DNA of 64,000 nucleotides. Origin: Archivesica marissinica (taxonomy: Eukaryota; Mollusca; Bivalvia; Venerida; Vesicomyidae). The DNA lies in the NCBI GenBank assembly GCA_014843695.1, contig CM026394.1:38580382-38644381 (forward strand). Direction: 5' to 3'. Below are positions 10,540-21,917 of the stretch, piece by piece (the first letter of the stretch is position 1; the number at the start of each line of letters is the position of its first letter). The translations under genes and the position numbers were made by a program. Below the pieces are notes generated by a model that worked only from the letters and a program-made list of their open reading frames with translations, made no database searches and was not told where the DNA came from.

Positions 10540-11668
10540 GTTATAACGTAACCTTTTATTGATATTTCATTTATGCTTTCTGGTGAATGATTTGAGTTTT
10601 CCAAGTGAAACTGAATTCACAGTTCAACGTGTTAACCACTAGACAACTGACCAGCCTATTTTCTCACAAAAATAAATCTTATGTTGCAGACGTTACAATT
10701 ATCTCGTTGAATAACAAGAACCATACAATGGGAAACTCAGTAAGCACTAGTTTCAAGAGGAAGGCATTAAAACTAAACAATACCCCACTTTCTCTTGCAA
10801 GCATGTATTTTATTTTTATTTTTCAATTTCTAACATATAGATCGAGCATATAGCGAAATGCTATCTGGATCATACTGCCCTTCTGAAATAATAAAACAGT
10901 GCAATAAAATTTCAAATTAATACATCTCGTCTTTCATACTAATGACAAAATTACATAAGCCAATGACCGTAGTTATTAATATTAATTTTAGCGTAGTGGC
11001 ACCAAATTACTCTTCAATCCCATAGCAAACTGTTACTAATGTGTGATGCAAAATGAGTTTGCATAATAGTGTTGAATGTAAGATATTAAACAGTTTCATA
11101 TATCATGTAAGCTGCTTAATTACTAATACATATATCAAAAAAAAATTGGCGCGAAAATAAGGGCCTGCAATTAAATTTCAAAATGGTTTTGTACATGTAT
11201 ACTTTGCTTGTATGACATTGATCACGTGTAAATAGTATGTATAATATGTATATAATTATGACTATGTACTATATGTATACGTCTAAATAAACAAATAAAC
11301 TGAAATAAACTGTGTTACATTTAAGAATTAAATAGTTCGATATATCCTCTGAGCTATTTGATTATTTATAATCTGTCAAATTATATATATTTTTGGCACG
11401 AAAATAACGGCATGCAATTAAATTACTCCTAACAATTAACATGAATAATTCATTAGCTTGTCAAACCAGCTGACCAATCAATCAATAAAAATCGTTCAAC
11501 ATATCGCTATATCTCATAACAAAAAGGGTAGTAACACTCAGTGACGCACACTTACCCAGTTTTTAACAGAGGTGTGGCTAACTTATAGGAATGGTTTGAT
11601 ACCATAGTTGACATAATGTATGCGCTTACGGAATGTGCATCATGCATGTATGTTAACTATGTAGATCT
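10540..11668. other. AT-rich stretch downstream of the TEP stop codon
   Basis: No gene is recognised. It may hold TEP 3' UTR. Poly(A)-signal-like AATAAA words occur on the minus strand near 10806-10820. Confidence 0.4.
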
Positions 11669-11671
11669 TAC

Positions 11672-11757
11672 CTAATGACAACCGCACGTGCTGCAAATGT
11701 CGCAGTATGAGGAGTCCTTCAACAGTGTCGATTCAAAGAATGCCAGAGCACGGTTGT
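11672..11757 (-). CDS. TEP exon: Cys-rich C-terminus and stop
   Basis: The acceptor is TTATATTTAG. The first two bases complete a split Asp codon, and the exon reads DNRALAFFESTLLKDSS then YCDICSTCGCH and stop. The four closely spaced Cys recall the C-terminal cysteine signature of invertebrate TEPs and argue for a secreted protein rather than a GPI-anchored, CD109-like one. The stop TAG is followed at once by GTAAGA, a good donor, so a 3' UTR intron is possible. Confidence 0.8.
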
Positions 11758-11961
11758 CTAAATATAATAGGAATGTATTACTGTTTACTACCATACACTA
11801 ATGCGACATATCGCCATAGTAAACCCATACAACAAATCGTCTTTATTGTGAAAGGAAGCACGATCGAACACAACTGCAATTCGCCTTCAGTTATTTTGAT
11901 GTCGCTAGCTAAAAGGTAGTAATCCATAAATGAACCAACATAAAAAATATATAAACTTTAT

Positions 11962-12200
11962 ATAGTTTACAGCGATTGCATAGCAAGCTTTAACAACTTA
12001 CTGATTATATTTAATCACTCTCGTTGGTGCGAATGAAAGCGTAAGAGTAGAACCAACGCACATTCGTGTCGGAGTAAACCGGAGTATTCATAGAAAACCA
12101 ACATGTCCGATTTGGCGACAAACATACCATCTCACATACTTCCGTTTCAAGTATCAAACACAGATTGCATTGGTGAGAAGGGAGGGTTCTAAGCACTGCT
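11962..12200 (-). mobile_element. SINE-D copy
   Basis: The tail is TTTACAGCGATTGCATAGC and the head is degraded at about 12200. It is one of the more diverged D copies and lies in the last TEP intron. Confidence 0.7.
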
Positions 12201-12451
12201 CTAATCGGGCATACATAGCAATAGCATTAGGAAATTACCTTATCGTTTGTACTTAAAGAGACACACAGACTAGTCATGCACATTAATTCTGATATGTATA
12301 CACTACCACAATGTGCAGCCAACTATAAAACAGCGAGACATAGTCACAATAACTTACAGGAATCATTGAAATGGTTCGAACATTAAAATACTTTACCCTC
12401 AACTGCATATATACTTTTTAAATCATGTTATAACGGTGTCATAACGTGTAC

Positions 12452-12563
12452 CTGGCTCATAGTAGTCGAATACCCGGATGGCAGCAGGCTTGGTTTTGGC
12501 AACGAGGTCAGTTCTGATCATTTCAACAGTAGCGCACGTTTGAGGGTATATATTTGGCAATAT
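12452..12563 (-). CDS. TEP exon: end of MG8 domain
   Basis: 112 nt, phase 0 in and 1 out, donor GAGCCAG|GTACAC. It reads ILPNIYPQTCATVEMIRTD then LVAKTKPAAIRVFDYYEP. The KPA-x-I-x-V-x-DYYEP strand is diagnostic of the A2M receptor-binding domain. Confidence 0.93.
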
Positions 12564-12569
12564 CTGAAA

Positions 12570-13040
12570 CGGATTCACAAAAAAACCAAACAAACAAAAC
12601 AAAAAACCAAACAAACAAACAAAAAAACCAAACAAACACACAAAAAACCAAACAAACAAAGCATAGTTCAATCATAATTCACTGGTAAACCTGAATCACA
12701 GGATGGTACTTTGATTGTTTGTGATACTTTTGTTGTTTTAACGGATTAGCCATAGTTCTGTAAATTTAAATCACAGGATGGTGTTTTCATTTTTTGTGGT
12801 TTTTATGGGGTTTTTTGGTTTTGTTATTTTTTTGGTATTGTTTTTGAAAAAAAAACAACAAACAAACAAAGAAAACAATTAGGCATAGTCCAGTAAATTT
12901 GAATCACAGGATGGTGTTTTGATTGTTTGTGTTTTTTGGCATTTTTTTGTTTTGTTTTTGTTTTAAAAAAAAACAAACAAACAAAGAAAAGGATTAGGCA
13001 TAGTTCTGTAAATTTGAATCACAGGATGATAATTTGATGT
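12570..13040. repeat. Poly-A/T-rich diverged repeat
   Basis: AAACCAAACAAAC runs are followed by about three units sharing AATCACAGGATGGTGTTTTG and T/G-rich runs (about 120-130 bp period). Confidence 0.7.
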
Positions 13041-13099
13041 TAACAATTTGAATTTTTGATTGACTTGACTACACATAATATAACTGAACATAGTAATAA

Positions 13100-13872
13100 T
13101 GGAGTTGATGTACTGTTTCTATTTCATCTGCATGGTGATGCATCCGGTATAAAGTATGAGTTGAATGTACTGTTTCTATTTCATCTGCATGGTGATGCAT
13201 CCGGTATAAAGTATGAGTTGAATGTACTGTTTCTATTTCATCTGCATGGTGATGCATCCGGTATAAAGTATGAGTTGAATGTACTGTTTCTATTTCATCT
13301 GCATGGTGATGCATCCGGTATAAAGTATGAGTTGAATGTACTGTTTCTATTTCATCTGCATGGTGATGCATCCGGTATAAAGTATGAGTTGAATGTACTG
13401 TTTCTATTTCATCTGCATGGTGATGCATCCGGTATAAAGTATGAGTTGAATGTACTGTTTCTATTTCATCTGCATGGTGATGCATCCGGTATAAAGTATG
13501 AGTTGAATGTACTGTTTCTATTTCATCTGCATGGTGATGCATCCGGTATAAAGTATGAGTTGAATGTACTGTTTCTTTTCATCTGCATGGTGATGCATCC
13601 GGTATAAAGTATGAGTTGAATGTACTGTTTCTTTTCATCTGCATGGTGATGCATCCGGTATAAAGTATGAGTTGAATGTACTGTTTCTATTTCATCTGCA
13701 TGGTGATGCATCCGGTATAAAGTATGAGTTGAATGTACTGTTTCTGTTTCATCTGCATGGTGATGCATCCGGTATAAAGTATGAGTTGAATGTACTGTTT
13801 CTATTTCATCTGCATGATGATGCATCCGGTATAAAGTATGAGTTGAATGTACTGTTTCTATTTCATCTGCAT
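13100..13872. repeat. 57-bp minisatellite, about 13 copies
   Basis: The unit GTTGAATGTACTGTTTCTAT plus TTCATCTGCATGGTGATGCA repeats almost without change. The period is 19 codons, so long frames stay open on both strands (13056-13607 plus, 13069-13542 minus). These are repeat artefacts. Confidence 0.95.
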
Positions 13873-14194
13873 TTTGGGTTTAAGATTACACCAATAGCTT
13901 AAGTCATGCGGTGATTCTCTAGCTGTTATTGGTGGAGAAAGACGTTATGTTACTCTCAGGCACATACGGACACATGAGTAGAACCACACGACCTTCTGCG
14001 ATCCAGCATAATAAATTCCTAATATGAAAGAATTCGACAACCCAGTGTGATTCGAACATACATAGCAAGGAGGAGAAGAATTATATAAGACTATGTCTTC
14101 CATTCTAATCCTGTTTCTGTATTCTGATTATGTGTGATTGTTCAACTTAGTATGTATTATATTGGGAAATAAAATATGTTTAAACTAAGTGGTT

Positions 14195-14345
14195 TGAAAT
14201 CAACGATCGGATTAGAACACCGCTCAGATCGTGTCTCTTTATAAAAGTTACCAGTTTCAAACGGAGGTTGGTGCACCAAGTACTGTTTAATCGCTGGAGC
14301 CTGCCCAGGAAATGTATCGTTTGCTAAACTGCCATAATAATTATG
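14195..14345 (+). mobile_element. SINE-A fragment
   Basis: It covers the part after the B box to CTAAACTGCC. Head and tail are missing, and it is diverged. Confidence 0.65.
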
Positions 14346-14399
14346 TCATTTTAGTTAATCAATTCAATTGCAACTCAGAATTGTGTACACTAATTATAC

Positions 14400-14559
14400 C
14401 TGATCGTAGTACAGTACAACAGTCTTCTCGTCGCGGATTTCAGACTGTCTAACACTGTCAAGTTGTGTATCTGTGCTTTCAAGGTCAGCCGAGAAACCTG
14501 AGGGCAGATCTATCTCTATCACTGCCATGCCTGGACCAACATATCGCTGTGGTAAATAT
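14400..14559 (-). CDS. TEP exon: MG8 receptor-binding domain core
   Basis: 160 nt, phase 2 in and 0 out. It reads YLPQRYVGPGMAVIEIDLPS then GFSADLESTDTQLDS, with EKTVVLYYDQ at the end. G-M-A-V-x-E-x-x-L-P-S-G-F is the core of the A2M receptor-binding domain. Confidence 0.95.
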
Positions 14560-14799
14560 CTAAATACAGAACAACATTAAATTAATAACTTACAACAAAA
14601 ACATATGGATTCAAATCATTTAAAAAATGTACATGAACCTAACTCCACAGAGCATATCTGAAGATATGGAAGGAATATGACCATATATACGCTTTCGTCA
14701 TTTGCTTCGCAATTGTTGTAAAATAAATAGAGTTTGAAAAAATGTATAAAGCGTCCTGCAGTATATCTAAAATAACAAGCCTAGTATACATTGTGTTTG

Positions 14800-15135
14800 T
14801 TTGTTCGGGCTTACGCCTTATTCAGCACCATTTTGTGCTATATCGACGGCGGACAGTTTACCTAACAACACATTCAGCGGTGATCCAGGTTTTACACCTT
14901 ATTCAGCACCATTTTGGGCTATATCGACGGCGGACAGTTTACCTAACAACACCATCAGCGGTTATCCAGGTTTTACGCCTTATTCAGCACCATGTTGGGC
15001 TATATCGACGGCAGACAGTTTATCTAACAACACCTTCAGCGGTTAACCAGTACTTGGTGCACCATATAAACATACATGGACTGAGCGGGCCTCGAACCAG
15101 TGATATGTTACAGTTAGACTCGTCCACGGAGGTGG
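14800..15135 (-). mobile_element. SINE-A copy with triplicated 3' segment
   Basis: The segment TTACGCCTTATTCAGCACC through CAACACCTTCAGCGG occurs three times in a row (from about 14812, 14890 and 14972) before a single degraded head. This is a local tandem expansion inside a SINE. Confidence 0.8.
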
Positions 15136-15267
15136 TCCTAGTATACGTATTGATTATATCATTGTTTATATTACCCAGCATTCCTTGTGGTTAAATATGT
15201 ACGTGTGGCTTCTCCATGTGCGTGATACACTAAGTAAGAAAATACCTGTTAATATATTAGAATATAC

Positions 15268-15377
15268 CTTGCACACGTTTTCAATACGACGGAGCGAAGC
15301 GTTTCCTTTACAATGGTTGTTGTTATGTTGAATGCAGGTAGGGAGACCTCTGTTTCTACATTGAATGATACAGATAC
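15268..15377 (-). CDS. TEP exon: start of MG8 domain
   Basis: 110 nt, phase 0 in and 2 out. It reads VSVSFNVETEVSLPAFNITT then TIVKETLRSVVLKTCA. V-S-x-x-F-N with P-A-F-x-I and the later Cys fit the beginning of the receptor-binding domain. Confidence 0.9.
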
Positions 15378-15529
15378 CTGAAAGTGTGGACACAGTATAC
15401 ACCATTACACTTACTTATCAATGCTTAAGTATTCAAGAAATAGGAGTACGTGTGCATTGTGTAAGTTGTACTGATTTACAATCAATAGATATTTAATGTA
15501 TAATATTTAAATCTCGATTCCATTTCCTT

Positions 15530-16130
15530 CCATGAACGTATGTGCCCTGATTGTATACATTTTTGCATGAGGGTTCCCAACTAAAGATATGCAGCTGACA
15601 TGCCCACTTGAAGTTTAGGGCATTCGCAGTGTTCGGCAGCATTTGTCACGAGAAAATGCATGTCTTACACAGTATTTGCCTGTTTCGGCAGACGATAAGG
15701 GGCAACTCTGGACTAAAAACATTTAAAATGCAAAATGTGCTATATTTATTTTGTGTCATTGAAAAGAATACTTACTGTAATTAAAAGCAATGAATCGCGG
15801 GTTTATAGTTTCCATCGGGGTATGAACTACATTCGGCGTGCTTACAGTTAACGTAGTTTATACAAATTTATTTTAGCTCGATTGCGAAACAAGTTATTTC
15901 AACTTATATTAATCACTCTCGAGACCTCATTCCTGATGGAATCCATCGCCACGAGGGAGAGAGAAGAGGCAACGTGGAATTTAAATGCCTTGCCTAAGGG
16001 CACAATCGTAACGGCTCCAGTGGGGCTCGAACTCCGGACCTTTCGCACCTGAAGCGAACGCATACAGTTAACGTGGATGCCATACCCCGATGGAAATTAT
16101 AAACCGGCGATTCATCCCTTAATTATTCAA
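15530..16130 (+). mobile_element. Foldback-type element with nested SINE-C
   Basis: Inverted arms TGAATCGCGGGTTTATAG (15791) and CTATAAACC-like ATAAACCGGCGATTCA (about 16098) flank a short loop. The left extension matches 3430-3760 (reversed) and 63370-63640. It is the best single-copy reference for the satellite-bearing relative at 2.4-3.7 kb. Confidence 0.65.
15855..16062 (-). mobile_element. SINE-C copy with 12-bp target duplication
   Basis: TACAGTTAACGT is repeated at 15843-15854 and 16063-16074, so the SINE inserted in the loop of the foldback element. The 5' head is cut short at GAAGCGAACG. Confidence 0.92.
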
Positions 16131-16546
16131 CTGTCCGATTACAGCAGTTTTTGTTTTGACACATATGACATATAATTTGCAATTTTTATGCGTTGAGAGG
16201 TTTTTCATTTCATTAACGAAGACTATTTACTGCAATGTACGAATGCACCTTACTGATTTCCTTCAGATGTAATAAGACTGAAAGTATACAGACAAACAGA
16301 AACGTTTCTTTTTCATATTCATGGTTACTATACTATGGTTGTGTGACCAAAAAATCATTTAATCGAGAAAAATGGCTTATTTATTTAATAGCAAATTTCC
16401 AAAACTCGTTTCATAAAATCACCACTATGTAAGATCCTATATATATCACCACTAGATGGAACAACACAAACAGTAGATTATTCCCCCTTGTTGGGACCCG
16501 ACCTCCCCCCAAGTAGTTTAGGTCAGAGAGGGCCATTGACATCTAC

Positions 16547-16639
16547 CTGAGCGAGCACAGATCCACTACCATGCGCTTGAAGAGAGACGGCTGGTGGATT
16601 GTTGCTATTGTTGGCATGGGATACAGCACTGTGGGGTAT
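16547..16639 (-). CDS. TEP exon: end of second CUB segment
   Basis: 93 nt, phase 0 on both sides, donor GCTCAG|GTAGAT. It reads IPHSAVSHANNSNNPPAVSL then QAHGSGSVLAQ. The A-x-G-S-G-x-x-L-x-Q ending is the usual link from CUB to MG8. Confidence 0.88.
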
Positions 16640-16985
16640 CTAAAAAGTATAAGGATAATTTATCAGTACATTGTATTGAATGCATATGTAGCAACTTGAG
16701 CAGATTTTTGTAAATATATGTGTTTGTATAAAACAGTATGTCATTACAGCGTAGTTCTACATAATTTAAATAATCTCTAATCATTACGTGGGACAAAAAT
16801 TAGGAAATATATTTTATAACATAACTTTACTTGTATTCAGTGTAATACAGTCAGGACATAAATTCTTCTATGACCACACCTGGAAGGATTCTGATTGGTC
16901 GCTGCATGACATTGACAGCTTGTAATAGACATTTTGCATGTGTTCAAGTTTTATTTAATGAAAATCAACTACTTAGGTTAATGAA

Positions 16986-17250
16986 TTATGTTATATTTCG
17001 GGTTTTACGCCTGCATCAGCACCATTTTGGGCTATATCGCCGGCGGGCAGTTTACCTAACAACACCTTTCATGGGCAGGCTCCAGCGGTTAACCAGTACT
17101 TGGGTGCACCAACCTCCGTAAGAAACTGCCAACTTTTTCATATAAATGAGACACGGTCTGAGCGGGGCTCGAACCCGTGACCATCAGAGATGATAGGTTA
17201 CAGTGGTATACAAGTCAGCGACTTTAACCACTCGACCACGGAGGCGGACA
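16986..17250 (-). mobile_element. SINE-A copy with 13-bp target duplication
   Basis: TTAGGTTAATGAA flanks it at 16973-16985 and 17251-17263. It is full length with a clean sequence, probably a young copy. Confidence 0.95.
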
Positions 17251-17540
17251 TTAGGTTAATGAAATGCTAAACTGGAACTAGCTGCATAGTGAATAGTGAG
17301 TACATATAGTGTCGACTATTTGGGTGTAGTTGTTTAATTATCACGGACTATTTACTACGGAGTAAGGATGCAGCTTAATGTAATAACGTTCAAAAACTCG
17401 TTTCATACAATATGGTATGAAATCACTACTCATGTAAGATTCTATATGTTTATTCATGTTTGCATTTATAAAGGAGCAAATGATCAAGTCGTAATGAATG
17501 CTGGTGCCAACAAATGGAATAATAGTATATGCCAACATAC

Positions 17541-17687
17541 ATCTACAAGTTTCAAAACCATTGCTTCACTTTTGCCAATGTGGATCTGTTTTTGGAAACT
17601 GCCAGAGGTAACATCAACTGTGAGGTCAAGGCTGCCTGCGAACATCGATCCGTACTCAGACAGTGCCTGCAGACCGAGCACTGTATC
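17541..17687 (-). CDS. TEP exon: thioester-domain end into CUB
   Basis: 147 nt, phase 0 on both sides, donor GTAGAT|GTATGT. It reads DTVLGLQALSEYGSMFAGSL then DLTVDVTSGSFQKQIHI. DT-x-x-x-LQAL-x-EY is the conserved last helix of the thioester domain. Confidence 0.93.
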
Positions 17688-18132
17688 CTGCCAAACAAAA
17701 GTGAAAAATAAAATTATACAGTTCTGAAGCAGAATTATGGTTATACATTATGTCTACCCAGAGGTAGCTGAGATGAAAACAGAATCGCTCTGATGTGATA
17801 TCCTACTAGAGTAGATCATACCGGTTGATGATTTGTGTGCCAACGAATAGCACATACTACAGGACATCAGTTTACTTTTGAATGTATATGTCAAGTTAGG
17901 TATTACGGGTCTCTTTTACCCTTGACTTTGATGCAAATCCGGACTCATTACTGGTTCACAAATCATGTGTTTTCTTGCCCATTATGTTAGACTCTCACTG
18001 CTGGCTGATGTCAAGCATATATAGGGTTGAAATACTAGAAGGTATTTCGATTAGGCTGATATGCAGTGATGCGATTGAATAATCACACTGATGTATTGTA
18101 GTTGTTATTATATTGTATTTGTTTATTTGTTG

Positions 18133-18382
18133 GTTCGGGTATTACGCCTGCATCAGCACCATTTTGGGCTGTATCGCCGGCGGGCAGTTTACCTAACAAC
18201 ACCTTTCCTGGGCAGGCTCCAGCGGTTAACCAGTACTTGGTGCACAACCTCCGTAAGAAACTGTCAACGTTTTCAAATAAATGAGCCAAGGCCTGAGCGA
18301 GGCTCGAACCCATGACCATCATCATTGATGATAGGTTACAGTGGTATACAAGACAGCGATCATAACCACTCGACCACGCAGG
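18133..18382 (-). mobile_element. SINE-A copy next to a splice donor
   Basis: Its head ends about 8 nt from the 5' splice site of the exon at 18391-18599. It is slightly shortened and diverged. Confidence 0.85.
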
Positions 18383-18390
18383 TTGGTTAC

Positions 18391-18599
18391 CTGTGTTGAT
18401 CTGAATCCTCCTCGTGAGTTACGTTGGGATACAAGCCACTGCAGGATAGGGAAGCCAGTCTGAAGTTGCCTGGTCTCTACGAGATACAGTAAGGCATATG
18501 ATGCGATCTCAACCTCCAGTGGCGGACTCTGGTAATAACTGTGCTGCCAGTGACTGAATTGCGTTCTCTTATTTGTGGAGTTCCAGAACATCTTTCCAT
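18391..18599 (-). CDS. TEP exon: late thioester domain
   Basis: 209 nt, phase 1 in and 0 out, acceptor ATTAAACAG, donor CACAG|GTAACC. It reads DGKMFWNSTNKRTQFSHWQ, then PPLEVEIASYALLYLVETRQ, then WLVSQRNSRGGFRSTQ at the end. E-x-A-S-YALL and Q-R-N-S-x-GGF-x-STQ are family hallmarks. Confidence 0.95.
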
Positions 18600-19014
18600 C
18601 TGTTTAATATGATGTATAGTTCATATTGAAATACATTATACTGAGACACATGGCTGAACATTAACACAACTTTTGTACAAAGGTTATTCTTTTACTTGAT
18701 ATAGTGACAGAACACGTTTTGCGATTGGAACAGAAGCTTCTAAGTTGTCATCAAAGAGAAACCTGCAATGAATACAATATGTAGGGGTGCAATTTGCAAG
18801 ACAAAACATTTACATATCTATTTTGGTAGATGGTCATCAGATGATACGTGTTGCCGTACCCTGCATAATGGCTACTGGCTACAAAATGGGGCTATGTTTT
18901 AATGTTTGTAAATATACCACATGTCCTGTCTCCGCCTTGCTTTTTATCCTGATTGTTATATTTGATCATGTGGTTTAGTTACTAAGATAATGTATGCTCA
19001 ATACTGATATCTGC

Positions 19015-19800
19015 TTTGAGTAATTTCTTTGGCTTCAAACGTCATAATTTCTGATAAGGATTAAAACAAGCTGTACACTCCTCTGTATTGGGTTGGGCAC
19101 TACTGGCTTCAAACGTCATAATTTCTGATAAGGATTAAAACAAACTGTACACTCCTCTGTATTGGGTTGGGACTACTGGTCAAACTCATAATTTTGATAA
19201 GGATTAAAAAAGCTGTACACTCCTCTGTATTGGTTGGGACTACTGGCTTCAAACGTCATAATTTTGATAAGGATTAAAACAAGTGTACACTCCTCTGATG
19301 GTTGGGCAACGGCTCAAACGTCAAATATGTAATAAACAAGTGTACCTCGGGTGGCACTACTGCTAAACGTCAATTCTGAGATTAAAACAACTACTCTCTG
19401 ATTGGTTGGGCACTACTGGCTCAACGTCAAATTTTAGAAAAACAAGCTTACACTCCTCTGTATGGGCAACTGGCTTCAAACGTCATAATTTCTGATAAGG
19501 ATTAAAACAAACTGTACACTCCTCTGTATTGGGTTGGGCACTACTGGCTTCAAACGTCATAATTTCTGATAAGGATTAAAACAAACTGTACACTCCTCTG
19601 TATTGGGTTGGGAACTACTGGCTTCAAACGTCATAATTTCTGATAAGGATGTAAAAAAGCTGTACACTCCACTGTATTGGGTTGGGCACTACTGGTTACA
19701 AACATCATAATTTCTGATAAGGATTAAAAATGCTGTACACTCCTCTGTATTGTGTTGGGTACTACTGGCTTCAAACGTCATAATTTCTGATAAGGATTAG
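19015..19800. repeat. 74-bp minisatellite with an eroded middle
   Basis: The unit GGCTTCAAACGTCATAATTT plus CTGATAAGGATTAAAACAAA is clean at both ends, but the copies at about 19150-19480 have many one-base losses. A stray half unit lies at 19988-20015. Confidence 0.88.
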
Positions 19801-20049
19801 TTTAGTTTAATCATATTTTATTGTTTATTTATATACAATACAATTACAAATATAAACATGGTAAATATATAAGCAAACTGATACAACTACAATGCTATGC
19901 TTATACTTACACAGTGCACGAATAAAATCTAGAAGCAAATGGGTTGGGCAACAAGTTTTACCAACATTAGCTAGTGCCCTCCCCATGATAAGGATTAAAA
20001 AAAGCTGTACACCAAATGAAAAGAGTGTACTAATAATGTATTACGGTAC

Positions 20050-20236
20050 CTGCTGTTTTGACTGCTATCTTATCCAAGCTGGTGTATGACACATACGCTT
20101 CGGGGCTACCAACTTTACTGAGGGCATAACTAACAATAGCAAGCTCATAAGCATCTATGATCCTCTTGGTACGTATGGCATTTTCTAGATGTGTTCTGGC
20201 TTTTAATATTCCAGTTGCGTAGTTGTGGCGGTTATA
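20050..20236 (-). CDS. TEP exon: middle of thioester domain
   Basis: 187 nt, phase 0 in and 1 out, acceptor TTTACATTCAG, donor ACAGCAG|GTACCG. It reads YNRHNYATGILKARTHLEN, then AIRTKRIIDAYELAIVSYAL, then SKVGSPEAYVSY. LEN-A...D-x-YELAIVSYAL is the standard alpha-toroid repeat. Confidence 0.93.
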
Positions 20237-20619
20237 CTGAATGTAAAGCATATGTTCGTACAATATATTAATTTCTTTTATGCTTTGCAATGAATGATTG
20301 AGCTTCCGATTAAATCCATTTTCGTTTGTATAGCTATACAATAGATATGTACTGTACATAATGAACGAATAAATATGTTTAAACCAATGATTGAGTTTTT
20401 TTCTCAGTGAAAGGAAATGCTATCTTTCACTGCTTTCAAACAGTGGAAAATGGAATTTTTTTCTGCCACTGAATTACGTATTCCTCCACAGTTGTGTGTA
20501 CGCTTGTATTATAGCTTTTTTCTGGCAATGATTAATCATAAAGTAATATATTCTCATGAATTTGTTTTGTCTGTAGATTTTAATTTTGGCAACAAACTGA
20601 AAATAACTTGAATTTATAC

Positions 20620-20830
20620 AAGAACTATTTCCGGACGTTCACTCTAACATATGTGGCTGTGCGGTTGTGTATTGTAATGAAACGAGGTCGCCGACAGGTG
20701 CAGTGGAAACGAATTAAATTTGATAACAAACATTATATTACCCAAAGATCATTGGAAATCATAAAATAAAAAGAAGATTTGTTTTCATTAGTGTTTAACG
20801 CAACTCGTGGAAATACAAAATTCGGTGATC
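20620..20830 (+). repeat. Dispersed repeat, partner of 56760-56945
   Basis: GGACGTTCAC, TGTGCGGTTGTGTATTGTA and AAAAAGAAGATTTGT occur here and in the same order on the opposite strand at 56760-56945. The family is unknown. Confidence 0.6.
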
Positions 20831-21757
20831 AATCAATGAAATAAACCGCTATCTTACACTAATAAACAGTTTATAAGTATGTATGTTTGTTTTATCTTGC
20901 ACTAATAAACACAACTAGCATCTATATCCTACATACATAACCTACATCAGAATATGTGATTGTTTCTGTTATACGTACGAAGTGTCACTAAAAATCATAC
21001 TTGCTCTGAGGTTATTCAACTTCTCAGATCTCAAACTCCAGTTAGAGCGATATAATTGGTTGATACAGAAATTTGCATTCAGCTCAACCAACCAATCAGA
21101 AGCTTGCGATTGACATTTGAGAATTGTTTTTATTACCTCCAGGCCTGAGCTAATATTATATTTTGATATTCTTAGCCTAGTAATGACGTCACCTGAAGAA
21201 ACACAATGTTCCATCCGCCAATAACAGCATTCAGCGACATTATACTAACTTAAATACTCTGATATGGGATAATATAGAAATAATTTATAGGAGTTGCTTC
21301 GGTAAGTGTGTGGTTATAGATACACAAATAAAAATGTCGTTCAACGGTTTTCAAAGAAGTCCAGGAATCCACATGCTGACCTCAGCTAAAGTATAATTGC
21401 CTATTACTGACAACACTACAAACAATCTAAAATTTACTGAGAATGAAACTATTTAGAGGTTATTACGTGGCTAGTTCCAATCCCCAATATCGACACTATG
21501 TAACTTGATATCAGCCACAGACCATTGATACAATATTTAATTAAGACTGAAGCGCAGTTCGCTTTAAGTCGTCACCATATTAATGTTTATAATTCGGTAG
21601 TTTTCTTGGTGTCAGTCAGTCATTGGTCAATATTTATTAATAGTGTTGCGAACGAAAATTTCGCGCCACTTGATCGAATTTTGTTGTCACCTGTGTATGC
21701 TGCTTTTAACTCAGACGTTATCTTTTTAAACAGAAAGAAACACAATACGTTTCGTAC

Positions 21758-21835
21758 GTGTATTAGAGTTGGTTCCGCTTCCGCCAAAGCTATCAACACA
21801 AACGCTGTAAGACTGTATCCGGAACTGGAGCCTCC
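21758..21835 (-). CDS. TEP exon: thioester-domain helix
   Basis: 78 nt, phase 0 on both sides, acceptor TTGTTTCAG, donor ATACAC|GTACGA. It reads GGSSSGYSLTAFVLIALAEA then EPTLIH. GG...LTAFVLIAL follows the catalytic-His region in the family. Confidence 0.92.
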
Positions 21836-21917
21836 CTGAAACAAATATAGCTCTCTCCATTAGTATTAGTATTTTAACTACGATTCAAATACCAATGATA
21901 ACCAAAATACATGTATA

